A DNA stretch of 64,000 nt from contig CM028909.1 in assembly GCA_016801845.1 (NCBI GenBank), positions 16,779,313 through 16,843,312 of the forward strand, given 5' to 3'. Under the pieces are notes generated by a model. The model searched no databases. It was given only the letters and a program-made list of their open reading frames with translations, and was not told the DNA's origin. Source of the stretch: Polydactylus sextarius. Taxonomy: Eukaryota > Chordata > Actinopteri > Polynemidae. Position numbers and translations under genes: made by a program. Of the stretch, positions 38,640 through 63,700 are shown in pieces; position 1 is the first letter of the stretch; each line of letters opens with the position of its first letter.

Positions 38640-38965
38640 TTCTTCAGGAAGTGCGGCTCCTCCAAAGCTCTGGTCAGATGAAAGTCGAAGAGCTGCATCG
38701 ATCGGCCCAGAGCGGGGGGTGGTGGAGCAAGCTGTGTGTGTGTGCGTGTGTGTGTGTTGTTAGGGGTTGGCGGGGGGGCAGAGCCTGTGGTGTGTCTGCC
38801 TGATGCAGGGCTGCCAGCCAGGCGAGGAGCAAAAGGCCAGAGGGGTACGGGGGGCAGAGAGAGGGGGGCAGTGAGTTGTCGCTGTGGCCCCGTGGCTCCA
38901 CCGTAACCCCCTGGCCCCTCAGTGGAGAGTGTACAACACACACACCCACACAAAACACAACACAC
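38640..38965. other. GC-rich block with short TG and CA tracts
   Basis: The open frame on the minus strand (to 172 codons) is S/P/T-rich and crosses CA repeats, so it is not credible as coding. The block may be regulatory, but no motif cluster stands out. Confidence 0.35.
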
Positions 38966-39889
38966 AATGCCCAGCACCAGTCTGCTGTTGTTGATGAGAG
39001 CTGTCAGAGAATGAAACAACATGGCTACGAAAAAGAGACAAAACATTTTTCATCCGGTTATCTTTCGTTAGTTTTGGCCTTCAGTATCATTTGAAATTTT
39101 TCAGCAAGCATACAGATGTAATAATTTTCTCTGAAACAACCTTACTTTAACAGATGTAAACATACTGTCAGTTTTTTTTTTTTTTTTTACTTTTTTCCCT
39201 CCACTTAACAAACAACAAACATAATTAAAGTATATATAAATTAAGTTCACTGCAAGAACCTTACTGGAATGAAACTGACAAATATGACCAAAATTATTAT
39301 TTAAATTAGTGTTTCACTTTTCGTTTTCAGTTTAGTGTTTTTTTGTTTTTTTGACAGTTGAACACCAAAGAAACAAAAAACAACCTTATAACTTATAAAC
39401 AAATGTAAAGTCAGCACTGTGAATGTGAGTTGTCCTCATAGTTACTTTTCTTACGTCAAAATATAAACAAAGGTCCTCATAAAAATACTTGAAGCAAAAA
39501 TATAGTTTTATGAAAGTAGCTGACACTGAAAGTCTGCACTAGTACAGAACATTAAGCTGTGAATAGTCACTCCTCCTCTAGGCATTAGATAGTATTGCCA
39601 TGGGCACTCTATAAATGAAAACCATTTTCTGGATGAGCTGTTCAAATAAATAAAAGTTAAACAGTTGACAGACCATTATTTTACATCTTAAAATCATGTA
39701 ATGTGAACAGCTATTGGCTCATACTCCAGCAGTGAAGTCTTGTCCCGCCACCTCGGCTGCATCTTTATACCGGAAACAACCCGTGTCAAATAAACCACAG
39801 TATTTGGAAGCCCTCTGAGGCTGAGGTTGGTTTGACCTGCGAATACATAAGTTTGTGTTTTGCACTTAATGGAAAGATCTAGAAAGAGA
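38966..39889. other. Intergenic, AT-rich, no gene seen
   Basis: Poly-T lies at 39173-39188. Nothing else notable. Confidence 0.5.
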
Positions 39890-40150
39890 CAAGTTGTTGG
39901 CTGCAGCGTGTACAAATTCCCCCTCTGTGTCTTATCAAATTCATTTGAGCCAACACGGGACCATATGTGGACTTGGGCTGGGTGTGCCCGACCCTCTGTG
40001 CTTTGTGCCCCGGGGGAGAGATAGGCCAGGGCGGCTTGCTAATTGAAATGTGTTGGCGACTCATCGACGTCTCGGCTCCAGTTTCAGGGCTATTTCGAAC
40101 CACAGTGCTGATTGCTGGTTTCACATCACACAGGAAAAAAAATCAATAGT
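39890..40150. promoter_or_regulatory. Candidate regulatory island 16
   Basis: High-complexity block rising sharply out of AT-rich DNA. It includes CCATATGTGGACTTGGGC, GCTTGCTAATTGAAATG and CGACTCATCGACGTCTCGG (CRE-like GACGTC). Confidence 0.45.
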
Positions 40151-40839
40151 AGCTGGGAGAGCTAAGGTTTATTCTTTGCAAGCAGACATTAATGCTTTGC
40201 AGAGGAGGGTTTGATATTTTATCATTTGTCATTTTGTCTCTGCAGATCAGCTTGAACTGTAGAATATATCCAAACTGCTCAGACTGATAGCTGACACCAC
40301 TTGTGAAGACTTTCCAAAAAATAATGTGGTTTGAATGTCCTGATCCACAACAGTTTTCAATGGCCAGGCCAAGTAATTATTTTACTTTTTCAGTTTCCCC
40401 TGAACTTTTCTTGTGTCTCTTTTTCTGTTTTCAACACAGCAAGAAAAACTCTTGACCTCTAAGCACCAAAGGGGCCATGTTATGGAAAAGTGGCTCATAT
40501 GATTTACAAGGACTTTACTTGTGCTTTCAGCACTGCATGGTTCAGATGGCTGACTCTGTCACTACATCTCCTGTGAGTTTTCCTATACAATCCTTTGATT
40601 TCAGCGGACACTGGTGGCTGCAGTGATACTTTGTAAGTAATTTCAATGTTAAGTTTGGTTCATAATATGAAAAGGTTAGTCTCTGACTAAACTTTGTAGA
40701 ATCTGTCTAACGTTTAACATTCAAGGTCTTACCACCCAGATCCTCTATTATACTGCTATGTATTCAACTTAATAACGTCACGACAGTATCTCTTTGTTGT
40801 GGTGGTGATGTCGGCCATTGTTTTGATCTTTTCTTGGAT
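40151..40839. other. Intergenic, no gene seen
   Basis: Ordinary mixed sequence. Confidence 0.5.
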
Positions 40840-41285
40840 TCCAGGCGCCTAATTTGGTATGAAATTATGGTCATATATGGCGCTGCTCATATCACGGAGT
40901 TCTTCTCTTATTGCATTGTTTGAAATCACTAAGTCGAATCTCTTGAAGGCTAATGTAGCCTGCTATCTGGGCTTTGGCTGTTGGCGCTGCTACCCTTCAA
41001 ACACAGAGTGAGCCCTTTGAAAAATGGATTGCGGAAGAGATAAGAAATAATTTATGTTCCTATCACTGCCTCGCACAAATATGGTGGGGAATACTGTGCC
41101 AATAACTCCCACAAACTCAGAGAAGCACGCTATCTTTTACTGCACAAATTATTAACGGTGCTGGGGAGGAAGGGGAGACGCCGTGCATTTTTTTCTAGAT
41201 AGACCTGGCTCATTGCTCGTCGAAGCTTTGAGTTCACCCGAGAGCTTTGTAATCAAAGATAAAGCCCTGAGGTGCAAAAAGTGTT
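40840..41285. promoter_or_regulatory. Candidate regulatory island 17 (long, 450 bp)
   Basis: Uniform high-complexity sequence without low-complexity breaks. It includes CGCCTAATTTGG, TCATATATGGCG (CArG-like), CATTGTTTGAAATC (SOX-like) and, at the end, GTAATCAAAGATAAAG with a TCF/LEF word ATCAAAG at 41252-41258. Stops occur in all frames. It is among the best CNE-like blocks here. Confidence 0.5.
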
Positions 41286-41391
41286 TAAATACAAAAACTG
41301 AAAAAAATCACGTAGGATTTTTAATTTTATAATTTCCAGCTTCATCATAATGAATGAATTTAGGCAAAATGAAAGCCTGTGAAATTGTTAT

Positions 41392-41395
<4 letters not shown>

Positions 41396-41435
<40 letters not shown>
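41396..41435. repeat. (TG)n microsatellite
   Basis: 20 TG units. Confidence 0.95.
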
Positions 41436-41441
<6 letters not shown>

Positions 41442-41559
41442 ATGTGCTTGTGTGTGAACAGGGAATAGAGGGAGGAGGGGGAGGGAGTCCAAAGGGGAGT
41501 GTTGAGGGAGGATACTCGGGGTCGGGTGTCCGCTCGCCTCTGTCGGCTGGCGTTGACAG

Positions 41560-41750
41560 CTACAGACGCTGGCCTAAAATGAGAATCCTCTTGGGCCGCC
41601 TGCCTGCCCATCCAGCAAGAAAATAAATCCCATGTGGAAGAGCCGCTGTGTGGGATCACAGACAGCCGCCTGACCCCCCAGATCCGCTGGGGGAGGCCAA
41701 GGGCGCCGGCACGACAGCATAAACCCCCCTCAGCCCCCTCCAGGGTCTAA
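41560..41750. promoter_or_regulatory. Candidate regulatory island 18
   Basis: High-complexity GC-richer block (GGCCTAAAATGAGAATCC, AAATAAATCCCATGTGG, CTGGGGGAGGCCAAGGGCGC). Confidence 0.4.
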
Positions 41751-43644
41751 AGTTACTCTGCCTGCTTGCCAACTCTGAAATTCTGGAGTTGCTGTGCTGT
41801 GTTGGTCCCATACTTGTTCAGTTTTAAAACAGTTTTTTGGGGGGAAGTTTTTGGACGAATGTTTGGGTGAAGATTTAGCTTAAGGCCTAAGTTGTACCAT
41901 AAAAATAGCACAGAGGTTTCGTGCTTACAGGACCACTGCTAAAAAATGTTTTGAAACCTAAAACGAAGGGGAAATTTAGCTTAACCCTGATTGAAAAAGA
42001 GGCTGGTGTTCAGAGAACAGACACAGTAGGCGAAAACACCGCCTGGTGAGCAATTAGACGCATACTGAGAATGAAAAGTTTTGAAATATGATGTGGTGTT
42101 TAGCACCATCACCAGATGGAGGGTATTGAAATGCCAAATTTAATGCTTTCCAAAGAGTCTTGTCAGAAATTCAGCTCTCTGATCCACATTTTTCCCCTCT
42201 AATGTGTGATGTTTCTCTGCGTCTGCGAACAGAGCGGACTCAAAGCCCAGAGACTGTATCCCCTGAAACATTTTCTGATATTAAATTCCTCAAATTCCAA
42301 CTTAGGAGAGCTAAACTCCCTCCAGGACCCCTGAAAAGTTTCATGTCGGGATGAAATGAGAGTGAGTCAGCAAAGGTAGCCCCATTTTAAAGGAGCAAAT
42401 AGACTTAATGAGTATTAACAGCTACAACATAAGGTTGACCTGAAGCAAGAGGTGTTGTCTAGATTTTTCTACACTGCTTTTATCAAATAGCACAGAAATG
42501 AGACGTGGTATTAAAAGAAAAAGCAGAAGAACAAGAAATGTAGAACTATGAATTACAATCAAGGTGATTTCCGGTTTAATGTGCAAGTTGGCCATCTAAC
42601 GTTTCATGATGGCCCAAAAAAATCTGACGTATGACTGGTTCAGTTGTGTGTTTGAACAGTCCAGTTTCTCCAGGGAATAACATCCATTTTGCCAGTATAG
42701 GCAGCTGCTAGCACGTTATGAAGTAAAGTCGTAGCGTTTCTATTTCATTCAGGAGACCAGAGTTTGTGTTCCTTCACAGTCCTGTGGTAAACGTTTAATT
42801 TTTGTTGTGGTTTAACTGTCACCACAGTCTTTTCTGAAGGTTTACCAAGTGTTTTAGGTGCCTGACCTTAACCGTGCCTAAATGATTGTTTATTTGCCAC
42901 AATCATGATCTTTAGCTTACATCAATCATATTGGGGTTGGTATGTGCAGAAAGCTCTGCTGTCTCATACAATAACAATGCACTTCCTGTTTTTAAGATGT
43001 TGATTTAAAAAAAAAAAAAAAAAAAACTACCAGTCTTATCTGTTGTGATAACCACACATATAGCTTTGGTTAAAATGGTTGAAAGTCTTGATATATCAGT
43101 GTTTTATTGCTCTTGATGATCCACAGTCGTCACCAGCAACAATTTCCGCTCAAACCGCTTAATACCAGGGAAACCTGTTGAACCTGTTAACAGATTTGTG
43201 GATTATTGTAAGACAAGGACATTATTTATGGAAAGCAGATGTTGTTTATCTCGATTTTGTTGGTGGTAGAAATCTTGGGATAAAGATCTCTGAGTTTGCA
43301 AAACCAAAACCGCTTGCTTAGATGAATATTGCCAAAGGTAGATGAGAAAAAGATCTAATTTTGGATGATCCAGGCCTTTAAGCTTTGACATTAAATTGAA
43401 CTAGGGTCATAGAGCAGGTCGCAGTCTGCTAAAAGCATGTTTGGATTTTTTTCTAGGCTCTTGAAAAGTCACATTTTACACAGGTCTAAAGAAGTGGAGC
43501 TCATAGGTTAAATGGGTTCAGTCTCCAGTCTTTGGCCAAATACCACAAGCAAAACTTAAGTTGCTTTTTTTCACTTTAACTTCCTCCAGCATGTTTACTA
43601 TCTCTTATATTTCTACGGGGAAATTGGACAGGACATGACTGCGT
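41751..43644. other. Intergenic, no gene seen
   Basis: AT-rich to balanced. A poly-A run of 19 lies at 43007-43025. No exon-like block. Confidence 0.55.
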
Positions 43645-44060
43645 ACGCTTTCTAAAGAAATTCATACTCTGCTTTAAATAGTTAATTACTCTCGCCGTGT
43701 CTCCGGCGGCGTCTGGATGTTGATGAGGGGGGAGTGAGGGGGGGCAGAGACGGAGACGCTTCTGTCTGTCTTCCTTTCTTTTTTTCCAGCAGGGGCAGGC
43801 CTGTATATTTGGCAGCTCATGTCTGAAAGGCTGGCTCCAAGCGCTAGGGGTGGGCTCTCTCTCTCTGATGGTTTTCCAGTGAGTATTTGTCAGGTCAGAC
43901 TGTGCACCGCCCGGCGGTCTCCGCTCCTCTCCCCGGGTTATTTATTACCTCTCTCCCCCGCCGGCAGCGCTGCGGCTCCGGGGCCGCTGCCAACAACGGC
44001 GCAGAGGCGGGGGCCGCGTGAGGGGGGTTCTCGTCGTACGGCGACAGGAAGGAATGGACA
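43645..44060. promoter_or_regulatory. Candidate regulatory or CpG-rich island 19
   Basis: Contains GTTAATTACTCTCGCCGTGT near 43681 and a CpG-rich core at 43905-44045. An ATG-started 105-codon frame (43819-44136) lacks any recognised domain. The CpG richness could mark a distal promoter or non-coding RNA start. Confidence 0.4.
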
Positions 44061-47000
44061 TGAATCGCATTTTGAGGAAGGACAAAATTTGTGCCCCATT
44101 ACATGGCAAAGTAACCGTCCTCACCAGTTTCAGTAAACATCCTTTATTGATTGCAGACTGAGGACTGATCTCACTAAGCTCAGTGGTGAATTGGTGTTTG
44201 TTTTATACTCCAGATTCTTCCTTTTATTTTTTTTTATTAAACTCTGAAACACTTTAAGGCTCCAAGTCACCGACTAACACATTATCTCATCCTGCCACTA
44301 CTAATGCTAAAAGTGATTGGGCAGTAAATCAACAGGAACTGAATTACCTACAATTTTAATATGTGATTAATCATTTTAGTTGTCAGTGATTGTGCACAAC
44401 AGTCACGGGTTTCTGCTTCTTTAATGGAAGGGTTTGCTGCTTTTCTTTCACAGCAAAAATATGAAAATTTTTGACTTTTTTCCCTCATTTTGTGGACTAA
44501 CAAATGCATTTGATTTTCATTGTTGCTAATCACTATAGTTTATCCATGACACTGCAGGTTCATAATTCAACCATGTATGTTTTTAATATCACTGAGTCTA
44601 TGTTTTAAACAACGTTTTGCTAAATCTAAACATGGTATCTCTGTATCGCGAAGACAAAATCAAAGCAAACACAAATCCAATGTCCATACTTTGTATGTTT
44701 AAATTGTGTGGTTTATGGAAGAAACTCTTCAAAAGGACATATGATAATTTTGACCATGTTAACATGTGTTCCCCCATCTTAAACATTAATAACATGTTAG
44801 AAGTGACCAGATCATGATGCATATCAGTATACATTATATTATCTACTCTAAAAGTCAAATTCCCCCTTAAAACTAAAGGTTCCGCTTTGTTTGTTGATGG
44901 TACATTAATTATCTTCTGGTGGTCTTGAAATTATCTAACGTATGAGTTTAAAATGTTGATGGCTTTTGTGTTAGACCCTGAGAATATAGTGTCTGAGGGG
45001 ATTTTTATGTGATTAATCATACTTAAACGAGCATTCAGTAGCCGAGAGAAAAAGAAACTGAAAAAGCAAGGTACACCAGTGTCTCCAGCAAGAGTAGCTT
45101 GTATTGTAGGGTTTTGAGTAACAGGCTTACCTTAGAGTCACTTGACTGGAATAAGTCATTCTGCTACTTCTGTCTCACCCTCTCTAGTATATTTGAAACC
45201 AGCAGCTGAAAGCAGAGAGTTTACTTCTGTGGAAGTTATTCAGAGGCTTCCTGGGAAAACTGATAACTGACTGAAGAAGTTTTGGCAACAAAAAAGTAAA
45301 TTATATATCACTTCTTTATAAAATAGAAAGCATATAACATTTCAGGTTACTAGAGTACACTGGTGAGAAGGTGTTTTTTTTTTTCTTTTAGGATTCAGTT
45401 TTTTTTTTCAGTGAAATCTAAAATGACCCTACACTATGAAAAAGTAATCACTGCATTAAACCAGTAGCTAAATTGTCAGCATCAATGCTTCATTGACATA
45501 TTAGACTTGACTAATATAATAATAATAATGTCATATAATAGTCATATAATGATATTAGGGTTTCCTATTTCATTCTAAATTCATGCGTTGTCAGAGCAGG
45601 TGTGGGTTTTTCTGTGAAATATTTTTTTAGGTACGTGGGACTCCTCTACACTGTAGTAAAACAAGTAGGAAAAAAAGGTTACTTGAGTTAGAAAGGTTAA
45701 ACAAGGTTTCCCCATCACATATAACATTTTTTTTAATGAAAAAGACACAAAGGCTGATGGAAAAATCGACTCAGTTAATGTGAATCAACTTTGTAGATGT
45801 GAAAGTTGAAGTGTCGTCATTATACAAGTTTGGGGAACCCCTCCGTGATGAACCATCAGGAATGAGTCACAATCAGGGACATGGCGTGGGTGTATGAGTG
45901 GGCATGGGTGTCCCCTTTATGACTAGTTTCATCAGGGCTCTCCCAATCGTGCAACCTCCAGCACCCACGCATGCATCAACAAGATTTCCATCGAAAAAAT
46001 GTCGATGTGGCGTGGATTGGTTTGATAAGGCGACAATCAAAGAGCTTCTCATCTGAAACGCAGCGTTCCACTTCCTAGAAACGGCTTTGTAAACATAAGC
46101 CATAAATGTCAGCAGCTCATGATTTATGTCAGTGCCACCGTTCAGAGTAGTCTCTCTCTCCAACATGTGGGAAGTGACATTATTGTTTAGTTGAAAAATG
46201 TTGTCTTTCGATTTCATTTTTTACACCGTGTTCACTTTAAGGGTAGCGAGTATTTTTTTTTTTTTTTTAAGTGACGTGAGGTCAACCCCCCCCCCTTTTT
46301 TTTTCTCTTTAGCTGTGATTTTAAAATCTGTTTTTGTCTCTTCCTGATCCACAAACCGACTATTTCCATTACCTTCCCCTCAGACATCACAGCTTCTCAG
46401 CTCCTAAAGGAAAAATGTCAATCTACGGCCCGTCATCGTCTTTGATGACGTAGCTGCTATGTGTTTTTGTAAACGTCTGCTGTGTGTTTGCCTGCCTGGT
46501 CTTGGCTGTAGGCATAATACCAGTTCTGGCCAGGCTGTGGTCGCTGGCCTTCCCGTGCAACGCTTCCGCCTGCGGTGTGGTGTGCCTCCTTCCTGTGTGT
46601 GTCAGAGGCAGTTTGGCCTGATTTATAGGCTCCTGACACACAGCGCTTTGGACCCCACCTCTACTGCTGGAATGGCTATTCCATGTGTTGGTGGTGGATC
46701 CACCTGGGTGGTTCTCCACTGATGGGGGTCAGATGTGGTCCTGCTCACAAGCTCCAGCAGCTCAGGGGAACATGCCCTGCAGACGGTGTGGAGAAAGAGA
46801 GAGAGTGTGTGCTTTCAGAAAATGTGGTTCCACGCTTAGGAGGTTTTACTCCAGTTAAAGCAACAAGGTTGAAGCAGAAGTTACGCACATCATCTGTTCT
46901 TTTGAAAATTTCAGAACTTGCTCGCAAACTAAAATTAAATCGTAATGCAATTTCCCCTCAAGGATCAAGGTTTCTTCTTGGTTAGTGTAAAAGGTAAAAA

Positions 47001-47325
47001 TGAACTAACTCTAATAAAAGTTGACTTTAGGCCAAAACAGTCACAAAAACACAAAGATTTGAATGAAATCTCTGGTCAGTAAGGCCAATTTATCGCTGAT
47101 ATCAACTGCATGGAGTCTCTGTCAACCCACAGTTGACCACAGAACATACAATATTACATGTCTAAAAACATAGACACATAAACAAAGAGAACTTGATTAT
47201 CAACAGGTTTCACACAGTTCAGTATTTTTTAATGGGAAGTAAAAAATATTCTTAAAAAAACCCTCTAGAAATGCATTTTAAAAAGTATTTCAAGTGCGTG
47301 ATGTTGAACTATGGTTTTATACAAA
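44061..47325. other. Intergenic, no gene supported
   Basis: Largely AT-rich. A CT/poly-T patch lies at 46248-46315. A balanced stretch at 45850-46215 has a 114-codon minus-strand open frame (AVSRKWNAAFQMRSS...) that I do not recognise; it could be an old mobile-element piece. 46440-46860 is balanced without a motif cluster. Confidence 0.45.
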
Positions 47326-48511
47326 ACATCTCAAGGCGGGGTCTAACAGTCAACGCTCTGTACACACATTCAAACCACTTTAGCGAAAGCAGCTGCAGCA
47401 GGTGAGTAGTTTCACGGGTCAGAGAGGGCGAGATGGTGTCACTGTAGGTGGAGTATAACAAATAGACGGCTGAATTTAGACCCACGAGGAGAACTTAACA
47501 CCCCCGGTGTGTGACCTGTAGCTGATGTCATGGGTAGATCTGGTGGCCTGTGATAAGTTTAATCCTGGCTAGACCGTTGGGTTTAATCAAGGTCTGATTC
47601 AACACTGTTTATCATAAGTCATCAAATCATTATTTTAATTTGATATTTTTAGCATTCGTACCCTTAGAGTTAGAGGAGGAACCCTAATTTAGAGCTGGTA
47701 TTACAAGTTCTTGTTCTCATCTTTTATTAGGACCTTTACATAAGATTAAACTATTAAATGGTGAAGACCTGCTTCCGGAAGAGTGCTAGGCTCTTACTCT
47801 GAAATCAATGTATGATCGTTAAAAATTGCAGTTATTAAAAAAGAGAGCTGTCAGAGAGTTTTAGATTCAGCTGCATGGGTGGAAATGACTTCACTTCCTC
47901 ACTTTAATGCTGGCTCCTCCATTTTAGCTCTGAAGCGCCGTCCGTCGCAGTCCTCCCTCTGCTCCGACGCTCTCGCCGAGCCTCCGCTGTTTAAATGGGC
48001 CAAGTTGAGAAGCGGCGGAGAGTGCAAATCTTGTTTGGTCTGGGTCTGTGAACTTCAGCGTGACTTCAACGACATACACTGGGGTTAAAAACAACTCTTT
48101 CCAAAACTTTCAACTGTATTAATGTTGCGCAAATACTACTAAGGGATATCAAGCCTGATGTTTGGCTTATGGAGCCTTTCTGATTAATGCCATGTGCCAC
48201 TTAGTTTAATTAGCCGAACTGGAGAAATGTACTGCTTCCAGTTTCTTGTTTTTAAAATGTCTTTATTGGCTGTGAAATTGTTTCTCGGCCACATGTAAAC
48301 TCCCCATAACTGTGCGTTGTTGTTGACGTTTTTTCTTCTTTCAAAATCTTTCCGCTACTGACTGAACATTAAAAAAATATCTTACTTTTAATTTCCCCAA
48401 AGACAAATAATAAGACAGAGCAGCGACTGGTAATGATCACCGTAGGTAACATAATGTCCGGGGCTCAGGGCTACCCAGCATGTCAGGTATTAACAGAGCG
48501 AGTGTGATTAA
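47326..48511 (+). promoter_or_regulatory. samd11 upstream region, putative promoter
   Basis: Several parts precede the samd11 start. 47380-47420 is high-complexity, with CAGCTGCAGCAG|GTGAGT resembling a donor. TAATCC (OTX/CRX) is at 47560-47565. A CpG-rich segment (47925-48035) holds many CG dinucleotides, and TTTAATTAGCCG lies near 48206. A non-coding 5' exon or the transcription start could lie in the CpG segment or just before 48512. No clear TATA box is placed. The start cannot be fixed from sequence. Confidence 0.4.
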
Positions 48512-48757
48512 ATGTGGGAGGTAGGATCTGTGAGGCTGGCGGAGAGCGCTGCTGCCGCTGCGAGCTGGAAACTACTGAATGGGAATCTATCCGGCAACTT
48601 CAACAGACCGCTGTCTGACGGCGACACGGGGGCTCTGCGTAAAACCAAGCGGCGCGTCTCCAAGTCTGGGTCAGCCCAACTCACAGACGGAGAGGACGCT
48701 CAAGTTGGATCGGAGGAGCAGCTTTTCACTTGTTATCGGCGCTCGGCTCCTACTAAC
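48512..48757 (+). other. samd11 5' leader, or alternative 82-residue N-terminal extension
   Basis: The frame of samd11 stays open upstream to an ATG at 48512, which directly follows an in-frame TAA. If used, it would add 82 residues (S/A/K-rich, no domain) before MPAIKKE. I prefer the downstream ATG (48758). Mammalian SAMD11 starts at the matching MPAVKKE, and the 48758 context has A at -3, whereas 48512 has T at -3. Confidence 0.5.
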
Positions 48758-62046
<13,289 letters not shown>

Positions 62047-62159
62047 GTGAGGCTATGACTGTGTGACTTTGTCGTGGTCACCACTCGTTGAGTTCAATAC
62101 CTATAATGCGGCCATGGCTGCATTATAGTCAAGACATCTGGGTCCCACGTCTTAATATC

Positions 62160-62161
<2 letters not shown>

Positions 62162-62202
<41 letters not shown>
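62162..62202. repeat. (AT)n microsatellite
   Basis: About 20 AT units. Confidence 0.96.
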
Positions 62203-62203
<1 letters not shown>

Positions 62204-62319
62204 CGTCTTATATTTGCTTTCGATTTTGTGCTTATTGGACATTGACATGAGGGCTCTCGGGCTGAAAATTGATACAGACTATACTGAGACCACTATGCAG
62301 CTAAAATAATAAATAAGGC

Positions 62320-62339
62320 AAAAAAAAAAAAAAAAAAAA
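62320..62339. repeat. Poly-A run
   Basis: 20 consecutive A, without a recognisable retroelement body upstream. Confidence 0.9.
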
Positions 62340-63239
62340 TCACTGTTTTAATACAACTTTTATTTGATTTAAAAACCAAACAAAAAAACTCATGTGTTTA
62401 GTATTTGAATCAAAGATGATTTTGGGATAATTTTAGGGTGTTAAATTCTCATTTTGAGACAAAAAACAGACAAAAGAGTCGTGTTTCAAAGATATACTTA
62501 TGGTTTTTGTTTTGGGATGTCTGCTGTAAAGAAGCGCTCTGAGCTTTGAAAGTGTTAATTGGTTTGTCGGTTTGCGTTTTGTTGTTGCTGCCAAGTCTCA
62601 GTATCTGTCTTGACTTGATTTTGAAAGACGAGTCACCTGAGTCACCACTGTCTGTGCTTCATCTCATCTTGTACTGTGCTTGAGAACAGTTTGATCATAG
62701 TGTTCAGTATTAAAAAAAAATGCCTGACATGGTTATGAAAACACCTTTTAGAACATCCACATCTTGATGTGTGCCTGTTTTTGCTGTTCAGTTAAGTGTT
62801 GAAGAACATATCAGAGCTGACGGTATGAAATAAGAGAGATAGACAAAGATTCATGGTAAAAATTAACCAATCCTGCTTTATCCTGTTCTCAAGTGAGACA
62901 GGATGAAGCAGGTAATGGTGACTCATCTTTCACCTATGGTTGACAGCGTAGAGTGGATCGTCCACTAAATGGAAGGTTGATGATTCAATTTTCTTTCATT
63001 CAAGTCTGCATATCATAGTTTGGGCAAGATGTAGCTGTTCCACTGGTGTGTGAGCGCAATGTATGGAGGCGTGCAAGACCTGTAGTGTGAAGTTCCCACT
63101 ATGCATTCTCTCCTTTTACAATAGATACTTTGTTTTATGCGAAATGACAGAAATTAAGAGCAAAATATTTAATCAAGAAAAAACATCACATGTATTTGTG
63201 ATTATTTGGTATGTACGTAAATAGATTGGTATGATTCAT

Positions 63240-63700
63240 AAATCAGACAGGCGATGGACAGATATAATGCAAAAGCTGTTCATTGATTAACCTCAGAAAG
63301 TCCCCAGCTGCATTATAAGCAGCTTGTGCAACCTCATTACAGAAGGGGATGTTTTTCATGTCTTGAGACTTGCGTGTGACACAGCGGACAGCACAGCAAC
63401 TTGTGAAGCTTAAAATGGATCCACTAACCTCATTTGAGAGGGCTTCCCCTCCCCCTGACACTTGTGCCGCTGGCGTGTTAAGATGATAATGAATTTAAAG
63501 AACACTTATGACTAATATGTCAGGCTTTTACCCTTTGAAAGGCGGCGGACTCGCTGGAGCCGCAGCTCCGGTCTGTCGTGGGCATCCGTCTCAGCCCTGC
63601 TTTATCCCCTAGTGCAGGTCTGGACGAACAGGATAATGGGATGTCCAATCACGGAAATGTGATTTCCATTGACCGCAGCTTCGTAAGTGAGTCGTAGAAG
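63240..63700. promoter_or_regulatory. Candidate regulatory island d in samd11 intron 3
   Basis: 460 bp of uniform high-complexity sequence. It includes GTTCATTGATTAACCTCAG (63279-63297), GCTGCATTATAAGCAGC, GATGATAATGAATTTAAAG and a CpG-rich 63540-63590 part. Stops in all frames and the lack of splice sites argue against an exon. Confidence 0.45.

Noticed and set aside
38528..39046. 172-codon open frame on the minus strand
   Set aside because: It runs through CA/TG tracts and proline-rich low complexity, with no homology recognised.
43819..44136. ATG-started 105-codon frame
   Set aside because: Confined to a CpG-rich block and with no known domain. A promoter or regulatory island explains it better.
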